From contig NC_039362.1 in the NCBI RefSeq assembly GCF_003573695.1, positions 6,548,088-6,612,087 of the forward strand: DNA of 64,000 bases, given 5' to 3'. Under the pieces are notes generated by a model. It had not been told where the DNA came from. It made no database searches and saw nothing but the letters and a program-made list of their open reading frames with translations. Below, one piece after another: positions 44,211 through 56,142 of the stretch. Each line of letters opens with the position of its first letter. Positions within the stretch are counted from its first letter, which is position 1. Source of the stretch: Papaver somniferum. Taxonomy: Eukaryota; Streptophyta; Magnoliopsida; Ranunculales; Papaveraceae. Position numbers and translations under genes: made by a program.

Positions 44211-45966
44211 TGTCATGCAGCCCAGTACGATGACAAGACTGGATCCGCGATTTGATAGTAATCCCTTGAAGAATAGAGAAATCTGATTCACATAACCAGC
44301 CTAAGAGGGAGAAGAGATCTAAACTAAATTCTATTTGATTAATTCATAATTTTGGATAATCCTTTCATTACAGACTCTAGAGCATATATAGCTCCTTTTT
44401 CTATCATAACATCCAATGACCGGTGTTAACCCATGTGGTTCTCATCTAACCATTCATATACATTGATAAAGGCACCCATTTCTACACTAAATACTACTAA
44501 AGATTGACGGTAACATGATATGGGAAGCCTCTCTAACATAGTCAGTACATGACATCCCCTTCCCCATGTCAACATCTTTGTCCTCAAGGATGAGAGTGCA
44601 ATGAACAACTTCGAAAATCGGAGAGCCACCCATCAGAAGACCAGTATCTAAAATGCCACTGAAAACCCATGTGAGGCCCATAAACACCTGTATGAGATGC
44701 AAGAGAAAATCTATTCCAACAACCCCAAAATTCAATGCCTTACTCTCATACATTTTAACAAACATCTTCCTCTCATCATAAACCTCGGCATCATTTACAC
44801 ATAAAAGATGAATCGATTGCATAGATGAACAATCTGGTTTATAATGTGAGGAGAGAACAACAGACTTACCCCGATCAAATAGCAAGCGAGAAGCATCAAG
44901 TTGTAATAAAAAACGAGACATACCTAGAAATCTGTTGTGGAGAAAGAATAGCTCAGTCGAACATTCAACAGTTTGATGGGTCTCTGAAAAAATTTGGACG
45001 CAATTTTGTACACATAGTTCAGTCACGCCGCTATTTGTGAACCGATTCACTTCCAAAACAATGAACTCACTGGTTCTGGTGACTTCAATAACATCATTTT
45101 TCACCACTTTCTCATACTGAGAATTCTTCTCAACAGACAAATCATTCTTCTCATGAAAGAAAAATGAGGGAATTAACCCTAAATTGAGAGAATCATCTTT
45201 TTCGTCAACAGCGGAAGAAACTGAGTTAACCACTTCTTCAAAGAAAAAAGACGGGATCAATTCCACTCCTGAAATTTCATCAACAGGTGTAGAAGCTACT
45301 TCCACTCTGCAAGGAGATGGATGAGAAGGAGCAGTACACTTGAGAAACAGAATGAATCTCAATCTCTTTGCTACCTTGTCTATATTCTTTAACCACCTCT
45401 GAAGGCAAGAATTTTGAGATAGAGAATTAATTCTTTCTAACCAAAACTTGTACCAATATATGCATCCTTCTAAATCGTCTCTTGCTAACCTTTCTAATTT
45501 CTTTATCGATACCAATTTTCCATTTATTTGTACCCATTTTTCATTCTGTAAATCCATTTCTGCAGCCATGATTAGGGTATGGATCGAAACGGCTCTAGAT
45601 ACCAATTGTCATGTATCTGAGTATGATGACAAGACTGGATCCGGAATTTGATAGTAATCCCTTGAAGAATAGAGAAATCTGATTCAGATAACCAGTCTAA
45701 GAGGGAGAAGAGATCTAAACTAAATTCTATCTGATTAATTCATAATTTTGGATAATCCTTTCAGTACAGACTCTAGAGCATATATAACTCCTTTTTCTAT
45801 CATAACATCCAACGACAGGTGTTAACCCATGTGGTTCTCATCTAACCATTCCTATACATTGATAAAAGCACCCATTCCTACACTAAATACTACTAAACAC
45901 AACTACTACTAAAGACCGACGGTAACATGATATGGGCACCCTCTCTAAAATAGTCAGTACATGACA
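44211..45966 (-). mobile_element. 1.76-kb non-autonomous LTR retrotransposon carrying one ORF
   Basis: LTRs at 44211-44554 (344 bp) and 45607-45966 (360 bp) begin TGTCATG and end CATGACA, with the perfect 5-bp target duplication TATGT (44206-44210, 45967-45971). On the minus strand the 5' LTR is followed by a primer site (tggtatctagagcc), and a polypurine tract (tggggaagggga) precedes the 3' LTR. The interior has no gag, protease, RT or integrase. It is almost entirely filled by one open frame. Confidence 0.92.
44487..45569 (-). CDS. 360-residue ORF of unknown function within a non-autonomous LTR element
   Basis: The first ATG after the primer site is at 45569 and the frame is open to 44487, so its last 20-odd codons lie in the 3' LTR. 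The N-terminus is basic and helical-looking (KLVSIKKLERLARDDLEG, then LQRWLKNIDKVAKRLRF). The middle has two copies of a short motif, (E/G)LIPSFFF(E/H)E, about 30 residues apart. A hydrophobic stretch (FLLHLIQVFMGLTWVFSGI) near residue 300 could span a membrane. The end has LILEDKDVDMGKGMSC. No zinc knuckle, DSG, YVDD or DDE is present, and no family is recognised. It could be a diverged gag, a captured host gene, or an open frame kept by chance. Its integrity between diverged LTRs is notable. Confidence 0.55.
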   Translation of the reverse strand: MAAEMDLQNEKWVQINGKLVSIKKLERLARDDLEGCIYWYKFWLERINSLSQNSCLQRWLKNIDKVAKRLRFILFLKCTAPSHPSPCRVEVASTPVDEISGVELIPSFFFEEVVNSVSSAVDEKDDSLNLGLIPSFFFHEKNDLSVEKNSQYEKVVKNDVIEVTRTSEFIVLEVNRFTNSGVTELCVQNCVQIFSETHQTVECSTELFFLHNRFLGMSRFLLQLDASRLLFDRGKSVVLSSHYKPDCSSMQSIHLLCVNDAEVYDERKMFVKMYESKALNFGVVGIDFLLHLIQVFMGLTWVFSGILDTGLLMGGSPIFEVVHCTLILEDKDVDMGKGMSCTDYVREASHIMLPSIFSSI

Positions 45967-45971
45967 TATGT

Positions 45972-46977
45972 AGCCTTTAAAGGCATGCGTTTTATGTTAA
46001 TGAAATTTGTGAGAATCCGGTAAACACAATGTAGACTCTCTACTGTGTATTCCGCGTGTTTCTTCCTCTCTGCTCTCTCTCTATGCCATTGATTTTCATC
46101 GAAACTAACAAACAAACTTAAAAAGTAAATCCGAACGAATGCGACTAAATAAACGAGATATGGACTTGCCATAAGACTCGCACACTTGTCATATCAAATG
46201 GGGTTAATTTAGTTATACTGTGGCTAAAATTAGTTACCGAAGCAGTATATAATGGTATTGTCTTGCTGAATGATAATGATGCCGGACTATTGCAATCTTG
46301 GTGGATGGTGCTGCGGAGGAGTTGGGGTTTAGCCTATCTGGACTGGGAAGTTTCATTCTTGAACTGGTGCCGAGTTCCTGTAAGGTTTATGTAGTTGGTG
46401 CTTGTTACTCGCAAGTCGAATCGATTGCTTCGCAAGACGAAAACGTCATCGAATCTGAATGACAAAATGGCTGATATAAACATGACATATCTGTGTTTGT
46501 TGTGGCCCATTTACGTTTTGACACTGGGCTTGGACAACACATACAGAAACTAGTCCGGTTCGAACACTTGTTAATGGTGTGGTGGTGTAAGAGGAATTTA
46601 TTTCGCATCAAGTAAAACATCCTGCTTGATGTTTTCCTCAAACTGTGTAATGAATAAGGCAGAAAATTCGTTTGTGGTTGTGCAAAAAAAAATACTCCGG
46701 AAAAACGATACTTTCATTTATTCACTCCTGGAACCGGAACGGAGGTAGTAATAACCCCATAACTGCTCATGGGTTCCCCTTGTTTTGGTTCTAAAGTAGA
46801 CCTAAGCCTTTTTTGGCAATGTGACACCAAACAATGCAGAGAAAATAGACAAATATTTGAGCCGAGTTACAGATAGTGCAAGAAATCTAGCTGCAGCTGC
46901 CTCAACTTATGTCAGCTCTTTTCTTTTTATAATTAAGCTGTGCGGATCCCTAGTGGAAGACGCCAAATAAAAACTTA
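45972..46977. other. Intergenic, no gene supported
   Basis: Only short frames; nothing recognised on either strand. 'ctctctgctctctctct' near 46069 is a small CT-rich run. Confidence 0.35.
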
Positions 46978-47311
46978 CTCCCCCGTCCCTAATTAGATGA
47001 GTTACTTGTAGTTTGCACAAATTTTAAGGCAAGAAGGAAAGTGAAGTATATTTAAGTATTTTTTACAATTATACCCTTATGGACAATAATTAGTAAAATT
47101 TAGAAACGATTTATCTCTTAAACTATATCATGGTTTTTAATAAACTTTATACCGTTGAAAATCATTTTAAAACACCTAACCAACGAATATAAACATGACT
47201 ATCAAATTATACATATTTCATATAGTAATAATAATCAATTAAAATGATAGTTTTAGAAATACCCCCTGATTAGTGAAATATCTCATTTATTGTGGGACTT
47301 GAAATACTCCA
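46978..47311 (+). mobile_element. Stowaway-type MITE, copy 2
   Basis: The left end TA-CTCCCCCGTCCCTAATTA is clear. The interior ('gagttacttgtagtttgcaca', 'acaattatacccttatgg', 'taccgttgaaaa') matches copies 1 and 3. The right terminus is degraded ('gtgggacttgaaatactcc'). Confidence 0.8.
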
Positions 47312-47848
47312 TCAAAACCCTTTGGGAAGTGTTTACAGAGGAATGATGGTCTAAGGAGGAGATATTAGAATATCTAGGGTTTATGAGATAGAGATGGAAT
47401 TGGGGATTTTTGGGTATGGAAAGATTCTAAGTGTGAAATGAACCGCTTGTACCACCAGAACTGTTGATTTTTGCGATGGTTGATGATCATGGAGATATGT
47501 GAGCATAGAGTTAGAATTTCTCATATAGAGCTCCAAATTTGTTGTTGGTGAAGCAAGATTATTCTCTCTCAAATTCACTGTTTTTATTATGTTCTTGCTA
47601 GTATTTTACAATGATACATTCGCCGCCATTTTATAGGCTTTGTTTACCGACTAGGACTCTCCCTAGAATTCTCTAGGTTACTTTGACCAGACCCTTAACT
47701 CTAAGACATACACTTTCTCTAGATTTTTCTTTTAGATAAAACTATTAGGACCGACCTTCACTTGGTCGCATTACAGACAATTCTAAACATACACAGGCTT
47801 TCTCCAGACTCTTTTACCTGATTTACAACTCGGTAAATTAATTTTTGT
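47312..47848. other. Intergenic, no gene supported
   Basis: No convincing coding sequence or terminal repeats were found. Confidence 0.3.
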
Positions 47849-48360
47849 TGGGATCTTGCAACAATGAACAGCGCGTTAGATGTATCAAAAACTAATATGT
47901 AAAGAAATAATCCGAAACAACTCTATCGAATCAAATTGACGAGGACAGAATCACAGGTTCAACAAGTTGTCCTTAACACATTAGTTCGCGGGTATACTCG
48001 AGTTGAGTAATGTTAAACCCCTCATAGCGAAGATGTGTCCAGGATAAGACTGCCTGATATAACTTGAGTTAGCATAATGTAAGTTACCCACTCTTGAACT
48101 CAGCAACGGGATGGAAGTAAAACACCACACAAACAAAGGAAGAAGATGATCAAAAGAATTGCTTCTTGTGTGTTTTTCAAAATAGAATTTCGAGCTGTAT
48201 TTATAGGATAAAATACTCGTGAATCAAGTTAGGTTTTGGTTTTCCTCAAAAACAAGTAAAACACATAAAAGAAATTTACCCATAAATGAAACTCTTAAAA
48301 AGTAATTTTGGAATTAATTTCCTATAGAAAAACTCGCTGAAAATAAATCGCTGAAAATAA
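47849..48360 (-). repeat. Diverged copia LTR fragment related to the Copia-3 LTR
   Basis: Begins TGTTGGGATCTTG. It shares with 31840-32200 the ordered words 'gacagaatcacaggttcaac' (versus gacagagtcacgtgttcaac), 'tgtccttaacac', 'tccaggataa.actgcctg' and 'acttaccc/acttgcccactctt'. No matching partner LTR or coding region is adjacent, so it is a solo or truncated LTR. Confidence 0.6.
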
Positions 48361-48471
48361 TTTTGGAATCAACTTAAATTTAACATTTTACTCAATGTTC
48401 TAAAGATAAAATTAAAAGCATGAACAAGGAGAAACTGTTACCATTCGAAGCAAAAGTGTTAAGGAAAGATA

Positions 48472-49406
48472 TTACCGTATTGCATGAGCATGAGATACCT
48501 CCCAAGAAGTAAAATGTATTTTTTTTCTTGCTGTCAGTAGAATGTCCTCAAACAAGGTGGGGATGGTACCCAAAAGTAGACATCCAATCATATATATAGA
48601 ATCTGAAAAGTTGAGGATCATCCCAACTAGTCCGGTCGGCTGAAAATATGAACCTGCAAACACTATAAAGCTCCAAATGGATGCGTAAGTTCATTCTCAA
48701 TAGAAATCTGTAAGTAATTTTCAAGTCATGCATGGACAGGATAGGTAAATCACTCCCGTAAGAAATAAGTTCAGATTGTTTGACAGTTTCTATTCGCGGG
48801 GCACGCTCTAAATCAGGTTCCAAATCAGCGGAAATAACTTCCACGGCTGAAAGTTCAGTCGTGGAACAAGGGCTCATTAGAGCAATAATATCATGACTCA
48901 TAGACCCACTATCATCTATAACGGTTTCATTATGAATATTATCAAGATCAGAAAAACCATAACTTGATAGGTCAGAAAATGGTTTAAAGGTCAAGGTCGG
49001 ACTTTCTCGGCTGATGAAACTAGTCGAGACTCGGCCAATACTAGAGGTTCTATTATGGGCTTCCATTTATTAGTGTCTAGCAGTGGTGTGGAGTCTAATA
49101 AGGCATTGACTTCACAAATAACACTATCATCATCAAAATCATACCCAAAATGAGTTAAGAAAACCTCTAGTGGATCTTCCAATTGGTCCTTGCAAAAGCT
49201 TTGTGAATCCATACTTTCTTTTCACCCGCAGCACTTTCTAAGGTACCTAAAAAAAATCAAATAAACTGCGTAAAAAAGAACTAAAAAAAAAAAATTTAAA
49301 GAAAAACAAAATAAATTATATACAAAAATAAAATAAAACAATTATGTACAAGAAAATTGATATCAATCAGAGAGTACTATACAGCCACTCCCCGGCAGCG
49401 GCGCCA
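48472..49406 (-). pseudogene. Internal remnant of an Athila/Tat-type gypsy element
   Basis: The primer-binding block tggcgccgctgccgggga (minus, 49406-49389) is characteristic of Athila/Tat gypsy elements. Downstream (leftward) a frame from 49212 has LEVFLTHFGYDFDDDSVICE and LLDTNKWKPIIEPL..SAEKVRP, resembling the segment just before RT in these elements. A second frame (49066-48548) follows with a shift. RT, RNase H, integrase and the 3' LTR are missing, so the element is heavily deleted or truncated near 48472. Confidence 0.7.
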
Positions 49407-52347
49407 AAAACTTGGTAGGTTGGGAAACCTACAATAAAATACTGCAAGTGCACAGCGTCTAACTAGTAGACAATGGCAAGTACAGGTCGTTCCCACGAGG
49501 AGTGTGAAATACTCTGCTAACTAATACCAAAACTAAATAATCAAATAAGTAATGTTTTAACGATTTTCAAAAGATCGGAACAAAATGAAATAATAATAAT
49601 TTTAACAATAAACAAAATGAAAACGGGTTATCAGGGTTTTCGGCTTCCACCAATTAAATCGTGTGAACTCTACTAATATTTATATATTACTAAAGACAAA
49701 TATTAAAATTAATTTCATGTCTCGGAATATAGTATGTTAAATTCCAAAATATTGTTTCTCCGCTGTAAATTCCTTCGCTTCATCGGTAGTGATTCTATAA
49801 AGCATTATTTATCAATCCTAAAGCATATCACGTCAAAGAATTTAACTCAAGCACGCCATATCAATTGAAAAGCATAAATAATCAAAATAATCACATGAAC
49901 AATTATACACCAAGATATATGAAGTGAAAATACTAATCAATCAAATCATTATTAAAAATATCATCGTAGAGAGTACACAATTGAATTGGTTTCTACCTAA
50001 ACCCTAATATGGATCTAGTTAGCCATGACTTTCTCAAAAGCCATAAACAAATATCAAATAAAATCAATAGCTAATCGAAAAAACGGAATTGAAACAAAAC
50101 TTCAAACCGTAAACGGCTGTGAAGCCGCAACAGCAACAGCAGCAGCCTCCCTTCCTTCCTTCTTCTCTGTCTACGGCTCTCGCCTCCTCCATTTTTTTCT
50201 TTTTTCCTCTGCTCCAAACTGAGAAGAGTTATAAACTCTAAAAATACGACCTAGCCCATTGCAAAGCCCAAGTCCAATAAACAAAATCCAACTCCAAAGT
50301 TTAGGCTCCATCGTGACCACTTTCTGGCCATCGTCTGCTTCTGTAGACACCCAGCACCTTCAGAACTCTAACGACAACATTATATTCCTTGTCTAACTCG
50401 ATTCCGACCACAGAAGCCAACATCATTTTAGTCGAACCCCATTGCATACACTGAGGAGCCACCACTGCTCGGACCACACCAAACCATCTCAGCCATCCTT
50501 TTCGCAGTATGAACCAGAGTCCCATTTCGATTCCAGTTTCGGCAAACATAGTTATCTCAGCCATTAGAGGACTCATGTCCACCACTGCAGTTCACTTCCA
50601 GCAACCATTCCGCCATAACCCATCATACGCGCTTGGAAGCTTCATTCCATCCCGTCTCGTCAACACTGGTTGCATGGCTCAGCCAACGGAATCACTTGAA
50701 CACCAACGATCCACAATTAATTAGAAGCCTGATTTGCATCTCCATTCTATCATGACAACCACTAGTTTGATTCACTGCTTACGTTTCTTCCATGTCTGAG
50801 CTCTCTTTGCACTGTATTCTCAATGGAAATCCAGCCACAACTCGAGCTCAAAACTGCAACAGATTGGTGTCCCTTGTTCTTACAACTCTTGCCTTCGAAA
50901 ACCCATTTCTGCCTTTCATTATTGGACCCAAATACTCGCTGAAATCCATTAATGTTGCTGTCACCAGTACTACCACCAACTCGAGACAATACTGCCATCA
51001 TTTTCATCTCCATCTCGGTTACAGCATCAATTCCTTCAACTGAATCTTCTCTCGTTTTGTTTTCTCGACTGAGAACTCCTCCAAATCACCAGCAACAACA
51101 ACCTCGAACTCGAACTGCTGAGAGACAACGATGGAAATGCCAACAAATCATCACCTACATAAACTCATTTCATCTGCTAAGCCATCACTTCTCCATTCTC
51201 GTCCTTCCTTCTCCTTATCTCTCGACTCAACCACGGCAACCATGACAGCAACACAGCTGGTTCGTCTTCACTTGAACCAACCAAAGTTTTGATGTTGTCG
51301 TCGATCATTTCTCATCCACATTGGACAATACCACCACTTCCTTTTAGATCTTCTCAAGAGATTCGGATCACACCCACTTACGGACCCCAGAACTGTGGAT
51401 GTGTTGCTGTAAAATCATCTTCATTCAAACACGTACATCACCACCAGTTTCTGCCATTATCCGTACTCAGTCCACATGAGTAAATTCACTGTTGTCTCCG
51501 TTGTACTCAAACGATACAACAAATACACCTCCATTTCTCATTAGCTCCACCAGCAAACCATCTCTGCCATGCAGCCACCAGAAAATCATTGTTCTTGTCG
51601 CTGGTGTAGAGACGATCACCATTTTGAGAACTGCGGCCATCTTCCACCGATAACTACCCAACATGGAACAGTCAATACATGCATCTTCACTTCTAACTTC
51701 TCAGCTGCTCAACTGCAAACCAGCAGCACCCTTCCAAACTTCGACCAGAACCAATTCAACAGTCATTTTCCTTATCTTCTCATACACAGCCACGATGGCA
51801 GCAACAACAGCTCTTGACTGCAGCTTCCTCTCGATCACAACTGAGCTGTCTCTGCAGCCACCACACAAAACCCTACATTGAACTCAAACTCAGGTGACTG
51901 GATATGAACATTCCAGCCATTACGTCCTCATTCTCAACGCCTCTCTGCAAATATTGTAAGTCCACTGCATGATTTCAGCCATTGGAAGATTCGTACATTA
52001 AATCTGAGTAGGAGGACATAAACTCCACCACTTGTCTCACCAGCTCTAAGTCCGTTTATTCCATTAAATCGGGTCGTGACGGGATGACTTATGTGTTGCT
52101 GATATATAGATATACCAGTCCAGCCATATTTTTTCAATGTGATTGCTGATATATGGAAATACCAGGCCAACATAATAAGTGCTGCTGATATATAGAAATA
52201 CCAGGCCAGCCATATTTCGTTATTTTCGTCGCAAATATTTATTTCTCCAACAACACCTACAAAGATATAAAATATCAAAATAAACAAAATCGAGTACTAA
52301 TATTACAGAGAACTGAGACTAATATAGACACATAAATGCGTCTATCA
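49407..52347 (-). repeat. Long 5' LTR of the gypsy element (about 2.9 kb)
   Basis: The minus-strand start TGATAGACGCATTTATGTGTC (52347 downward) and the end next to the primer site ('gcaagtgcacagcgtc' and 'gtcgttcccacgagg' lie near it on plus) are typical of long LTRs of Athila/Tat elements. The many short frames at 50000-51900 are composition artefacts of CCA/CAG-rich sequence. The partner LTR is not in the window. Confidence 0.65.
52091..52205. repeat. Three-unit tandem repeat inside the gypsy LTR
   Basis: Three roughly 45-bp units share 'tgctgatatatagaaatacc' followed by 'ag(g/t)ccagccatat'. The middle unit has 'ccaacataataagtg' instead of the usual end. Probably an internal LTR expansion. 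Confidence 0.75.
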
Positions 52348-52515
52348 TAAGCTTATCTATCAATTATCAAGGATAATTATCAAGGATAAATTCGCTATTA
52401 TGGAAAGCAGGAGATAAAGCGTACGTTCATTTTAGGTTTGGATAATTCTATTTTGTTTTATTAGTCGCCTCTAATTCTTTTCAATTCACCCTTAAAAACG
52501 TCAGCTAATCAAATA

Positions 52516-52882
52516 CTGCCTCCGTACCAAATTAATTGAGTTATTTGTAGTTTGCACAATTTTTAAGGTAGGGAAGAAATGTGAGTATGTTTACGTGTTT
52601 TTTACAATTACGCCCTTATGAATAATAACCAGTAAAACTTAAAAATTATTTATCTCCTAAGCTACACCACGGTTTTTCGTAAATTTTATACCGTTGAATA
52701 GCATTTTAAAACATTTATATAACAAATACAAACATGACTATTAAATTATACGTACTTCTTATAATTATAATAATCGATTAAAATGATAGTTTTAGAAATA
52801 GCCCCTTGAAAACCAAATAGCTCAATTATTTATGGAACAAAATTGAAAGACAAATAGATCAATTAATTTGGAACGGAAAGAG
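52516..52882 (+). mobile_element. Stowaway-type MITE, copy 3
   Basis: 367 bp flanked by TA, with ends CTGCCTCCGTACCAAATTAA / TTAATTTGGAACGGAAAGAG. It has the same interior as copies 1 and 2 ('gagttatttgtagtttgcaca', 'gatagttttagaaata'), with extra sequence near the right end. Confidence 0.88.
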
Positions 52883-53289
52883 TAGTTGTTTCACTTGAAA
52901 CAAAAAATGATAAAAATCTGACATGATATAGCATAACAACCCCTGTTATAGTGTATATCATTTCACTTCCATAATTGCAGCCAACACCCACATTTTTACA
53001 TGTGGAAATGGTTGGTTGCGCATTGATCAGTTAACACATTACTCCCTACATGGATGACTATATAATAAAAGAAAACCCAATCATGTCTGTGACTCTGTAA
53101 CTAGTTAGTCTTCTACTATAATTCTAACAAATTATAACCTAAATCCGCAAACAATATACAACTTTCATCAGAATTGATTAAGTTTTCACCAATTCATTAA
53201 TTCCTAAATTCAACTACTGAGAGAAAGCTTGCTATTTTTTAACAGGACGAGTAAAATCATCAAGTATAACTTAAATTTTCCGTTATTTG
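52883..53289. other. Intergenic, no gene supported
   Basis: AT-rich. No recognised repeat termini or coding sequence. Confidence 0.35.
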
Positions 53290-53730
53290 GTTTGGCTAGT
53301 TCATATAGATTAGGTTGAGCTGCTAGATTGGCCAAAAAGTGTTGCAAATCAAAAAATAAGTGTGGGGAAAAAATTAACACATGTACCTGCTACTTCTCTC
53401 TCCTAACATTTGCACGCAGTTCAACTAGCAGCTAGTTTCAAAAGCTCAACCGTTCAGTGCTCAGAAAGTAACCAAAACGCTGAACAATTCAGCGTTGGGA
53501 GAAAATTTTCTGATCTAACGGCTGAGATTTAAAGCGTTGAACCAAACAACACTCAGCGCTGAACCGTTCAGTGCTAGATGGTGATCCCGCTGACGTGATC
53601 TTCTAACTGGCTGCTAGATTAGCCATCCCATAAGACTTAGGAGGTTTCCCTAGCTGAAGTGGATGGCCAATCTAGCTGTTAGATTAGAAGACCATAGGGG
53701 TTAGCCTTATAGTCTGAGAAACCTCCTCTT
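53290..53730. mobile_element. MITE-like segment with GCTGAAC/GTTCAGC motif array
   Basis: 'gctgctagattggcca' near 53320 recurs as 'gctgctagattagcca' near 53609 and, inverted, as 'ggccaatctagctgttagatt' near 53665. Between them are about seven copies of gctgaac / gttcag(c/t)gct in both orientations (53445-53580). No coding capacity. Its design matches the arrays at 8915-9480 and 57300-58030, with a different word. Confidence 0.55.
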
Positions 53731-55413
53731 AAGATTTGATAGCATACACTAGACCTGAAACTACAAATTCATGAAATACCTTAACACAAAAACAAGTTGA
53801 TTCTGAGAAACATTGAACATTTTAAATTTATCATATGGAGAGAAAATGAGACTTAAGGTTTAAAGGCAGGGAGGGAGGGAGAATAATGTACAACTTTTAC
53901 AGACTATGAGAGACGAATAATAATGCGGACAGACTGCCTTGGTTTAAGAATAAAATACTCGAGGAGGACTGGTCAAAATTGATATCGGTGCTACTGCTGC
54001 TCAGCGAAACTAAAATGAACCTTTTCTAGTTTAGAGGAATATGTTTTTGGAGTTTAGGAACAAGACAAAAGTGCATAATTCAGAATAAAGATTCGTTTTG
54101 TGAACACAATAACATATTTAAAAAATGTCGATTAAAAATTTAAATTTCGGTTTGCGAAGACTTGTACACTTTGGAGTTCAATAACATTTAATTTGAAATG
54201 GAGAAAATTATGTTTAGCCCAGAAAAGGAATTACTTATATAAGAAAACCACCATTCAATTTCTTTATATTAACAACCCATAATTAGTTTATAAAATTACT
54301 CAATTATATTTAAATAGAATAAAATAAAAGTAAAATTAACAACATTAGATAACCATCCAATAAGGTTGGTTTGTTATGCGTACACTCTTCAAAGTAGTGT
54401 GCCCAAAATTAGACTCTAACTTAATATTAATATTATTCCTAAAGAATCTCCCTAAAATAATAATCCTTAGAAATCTTACCTAAAATAATTATACTCCATG
54501 TCGTTCGACTATAAAAATTTTATTTTTCACATTTTAATGAAAGTTGCAATTTTCACTTGTTGCAAATTTGTGAAAATCGTAATTATCATACCTCATTGAC
54601 AACTCTTCTTTTCACAATTTAGTGATAATCTCTATTTTTTTTAATCATTCTATTGTGTTTTGCGAAAATTGCGATTATCATCCATGTCAGATAAAATTTT
54701 AGTTTTCACAATTTAATATAATTGTAATTTTCGCGTGATGTTACCCTATTATCAAAAATTTTAGGTGAAAGCACAATTTCTCATCACAAACAAAAGTGAA
54801 AAATGAGTTGTTCGCAAGAAAAATTAAGTGAAATCACAAATTTTCTCTCAAAAGAAAAATCAAAATTTTCACATGTTGCAAAACCTTATAAGTTCAGAGT
54901 ACAAAATTATCACTATTTCAGGAAAGTTGCAAGAGATATTAGAGTGTATGTACATGGCGAGTAATTATCTTTTTTTCCACTCCAATTAATGAGATCATTG
55001 GAACTTCTTTTCACTTAACCCAGCGCTATCAATTAATGCATCCAAGTCTTGCAAAAAAAAAAAAAAAAATCTGCTAAATAAATATCTTGCAATCATGTTG
55101 ATAACTGGCTTTTATAATCATTTCTAGTAATTAAATTTGAAATTCATTGGCCTTTGATATCATTGCCTCTTAAACTTACGGCCCATCACCCATTTATTAG
55201 ATTCACCAAAGATTTACATTGATTCCCAAAGGATCACAGACGATATCTATTTTCTCCTGCAAAAATGGATTATCAATATACCAAACTCTTCGAATCATAT
55301 ATTAATAAGATCTAAGTGAACTAATCGAACATCTGAAACATAGAAAACAGATACGAAAAATAACCTGTAAGCAAATCAGAAGTTTAGAAAGTAGAAATAC
55401 AACCCAGATAGAT
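53731..55413. other. AT-rich intergenic DNA with repeated TTTTCAC/GTGAAAA words
   Basis: Between about 54500 and 54890, 'ttttcac(a)att', 'gtgaaaat' and 'gcgattatcat' recur on both strands, again suggesting a degenerate motif-array element. The rest shows poly-A runs (55053) and no gene. Confidence 0.4.
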
Positions 55414-55749
55414 TAACAGGTGTGTATTGAATTGGGAGTTATATGGATATTTAACAATCTTAAAATCTCCTAGGTATTCAATTAGGATACGTAAGGAATT
55501 ATTATATATCCAAGGTATTCAATCTAGATTTTTTTAGATTCCACAATTATCCTAGGTATTCAATTCTTTTAAGATTTCTTGGGATAGTTGATAAACAAGA
55601 TATATTAGGATTCTTATGAATATTTGTAGTGAAAATATGTATGTTATTTTCTCATATCAATCTCAACCCAAACCACAAGAGTTTCATGGATTCTTATGGA
55701 CAATTTTTTTTTTTTTTTGGTTTTCATTTTTTATCACGCATGTTACATT

Positions 55750-56020
55750 TTCCCACCACCACCACCCATTACCACCAATACCAACCACCACCATCACACA
55801 CCACCAACCAGCACGTGCACCACCACCACCCATCAGCACGTGCACCACCACCATCATCGCCGCCTTAACCCGCCAACATTGACCGCCACCATCGACCACC
55901 ACCAACAACCACCACCACCCACTAAAAACAACCGCCAATTACCATCACCAACCACCACCACCACCATCGCCCACCAACACCAGTCACCACCAATACAGCC
56001 ACCACCTACCATCTTCACAT
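55750..56020 (+). repeat. CAC/CAA-rich low-complexity tract
   Basis: A long imperfect run of ccaccacc and accaacc words inside the Tourist-like element. It gives several spurious ORFs (Pro/Thr/His-rich on plus, Val/Gly-rich on minus). Confidence 0.9.
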
Positions 56021-56142
56021 GATAACCTTGATATATTTTTCAGCTATATTACGAATTGGTAATTCATTTTATTTTTTATAAATCCTAATTAATCCTAACT
56101 TAGTCCTTTATAACTCAAAATTACGTATCTATAAGAATCTAC

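Noticed and set aside
50025..51881. Cluster of Ser/Pro/His-rich ORFs
   Set aside because: They lie in the gypsy LTR, are short, overlap on both strands and have no recognised domain.
55616..56022. Pro/Thr/His-rich ORFs
   Set aside because: Translation of the CAC/CAA low-complexity tract in every frame.
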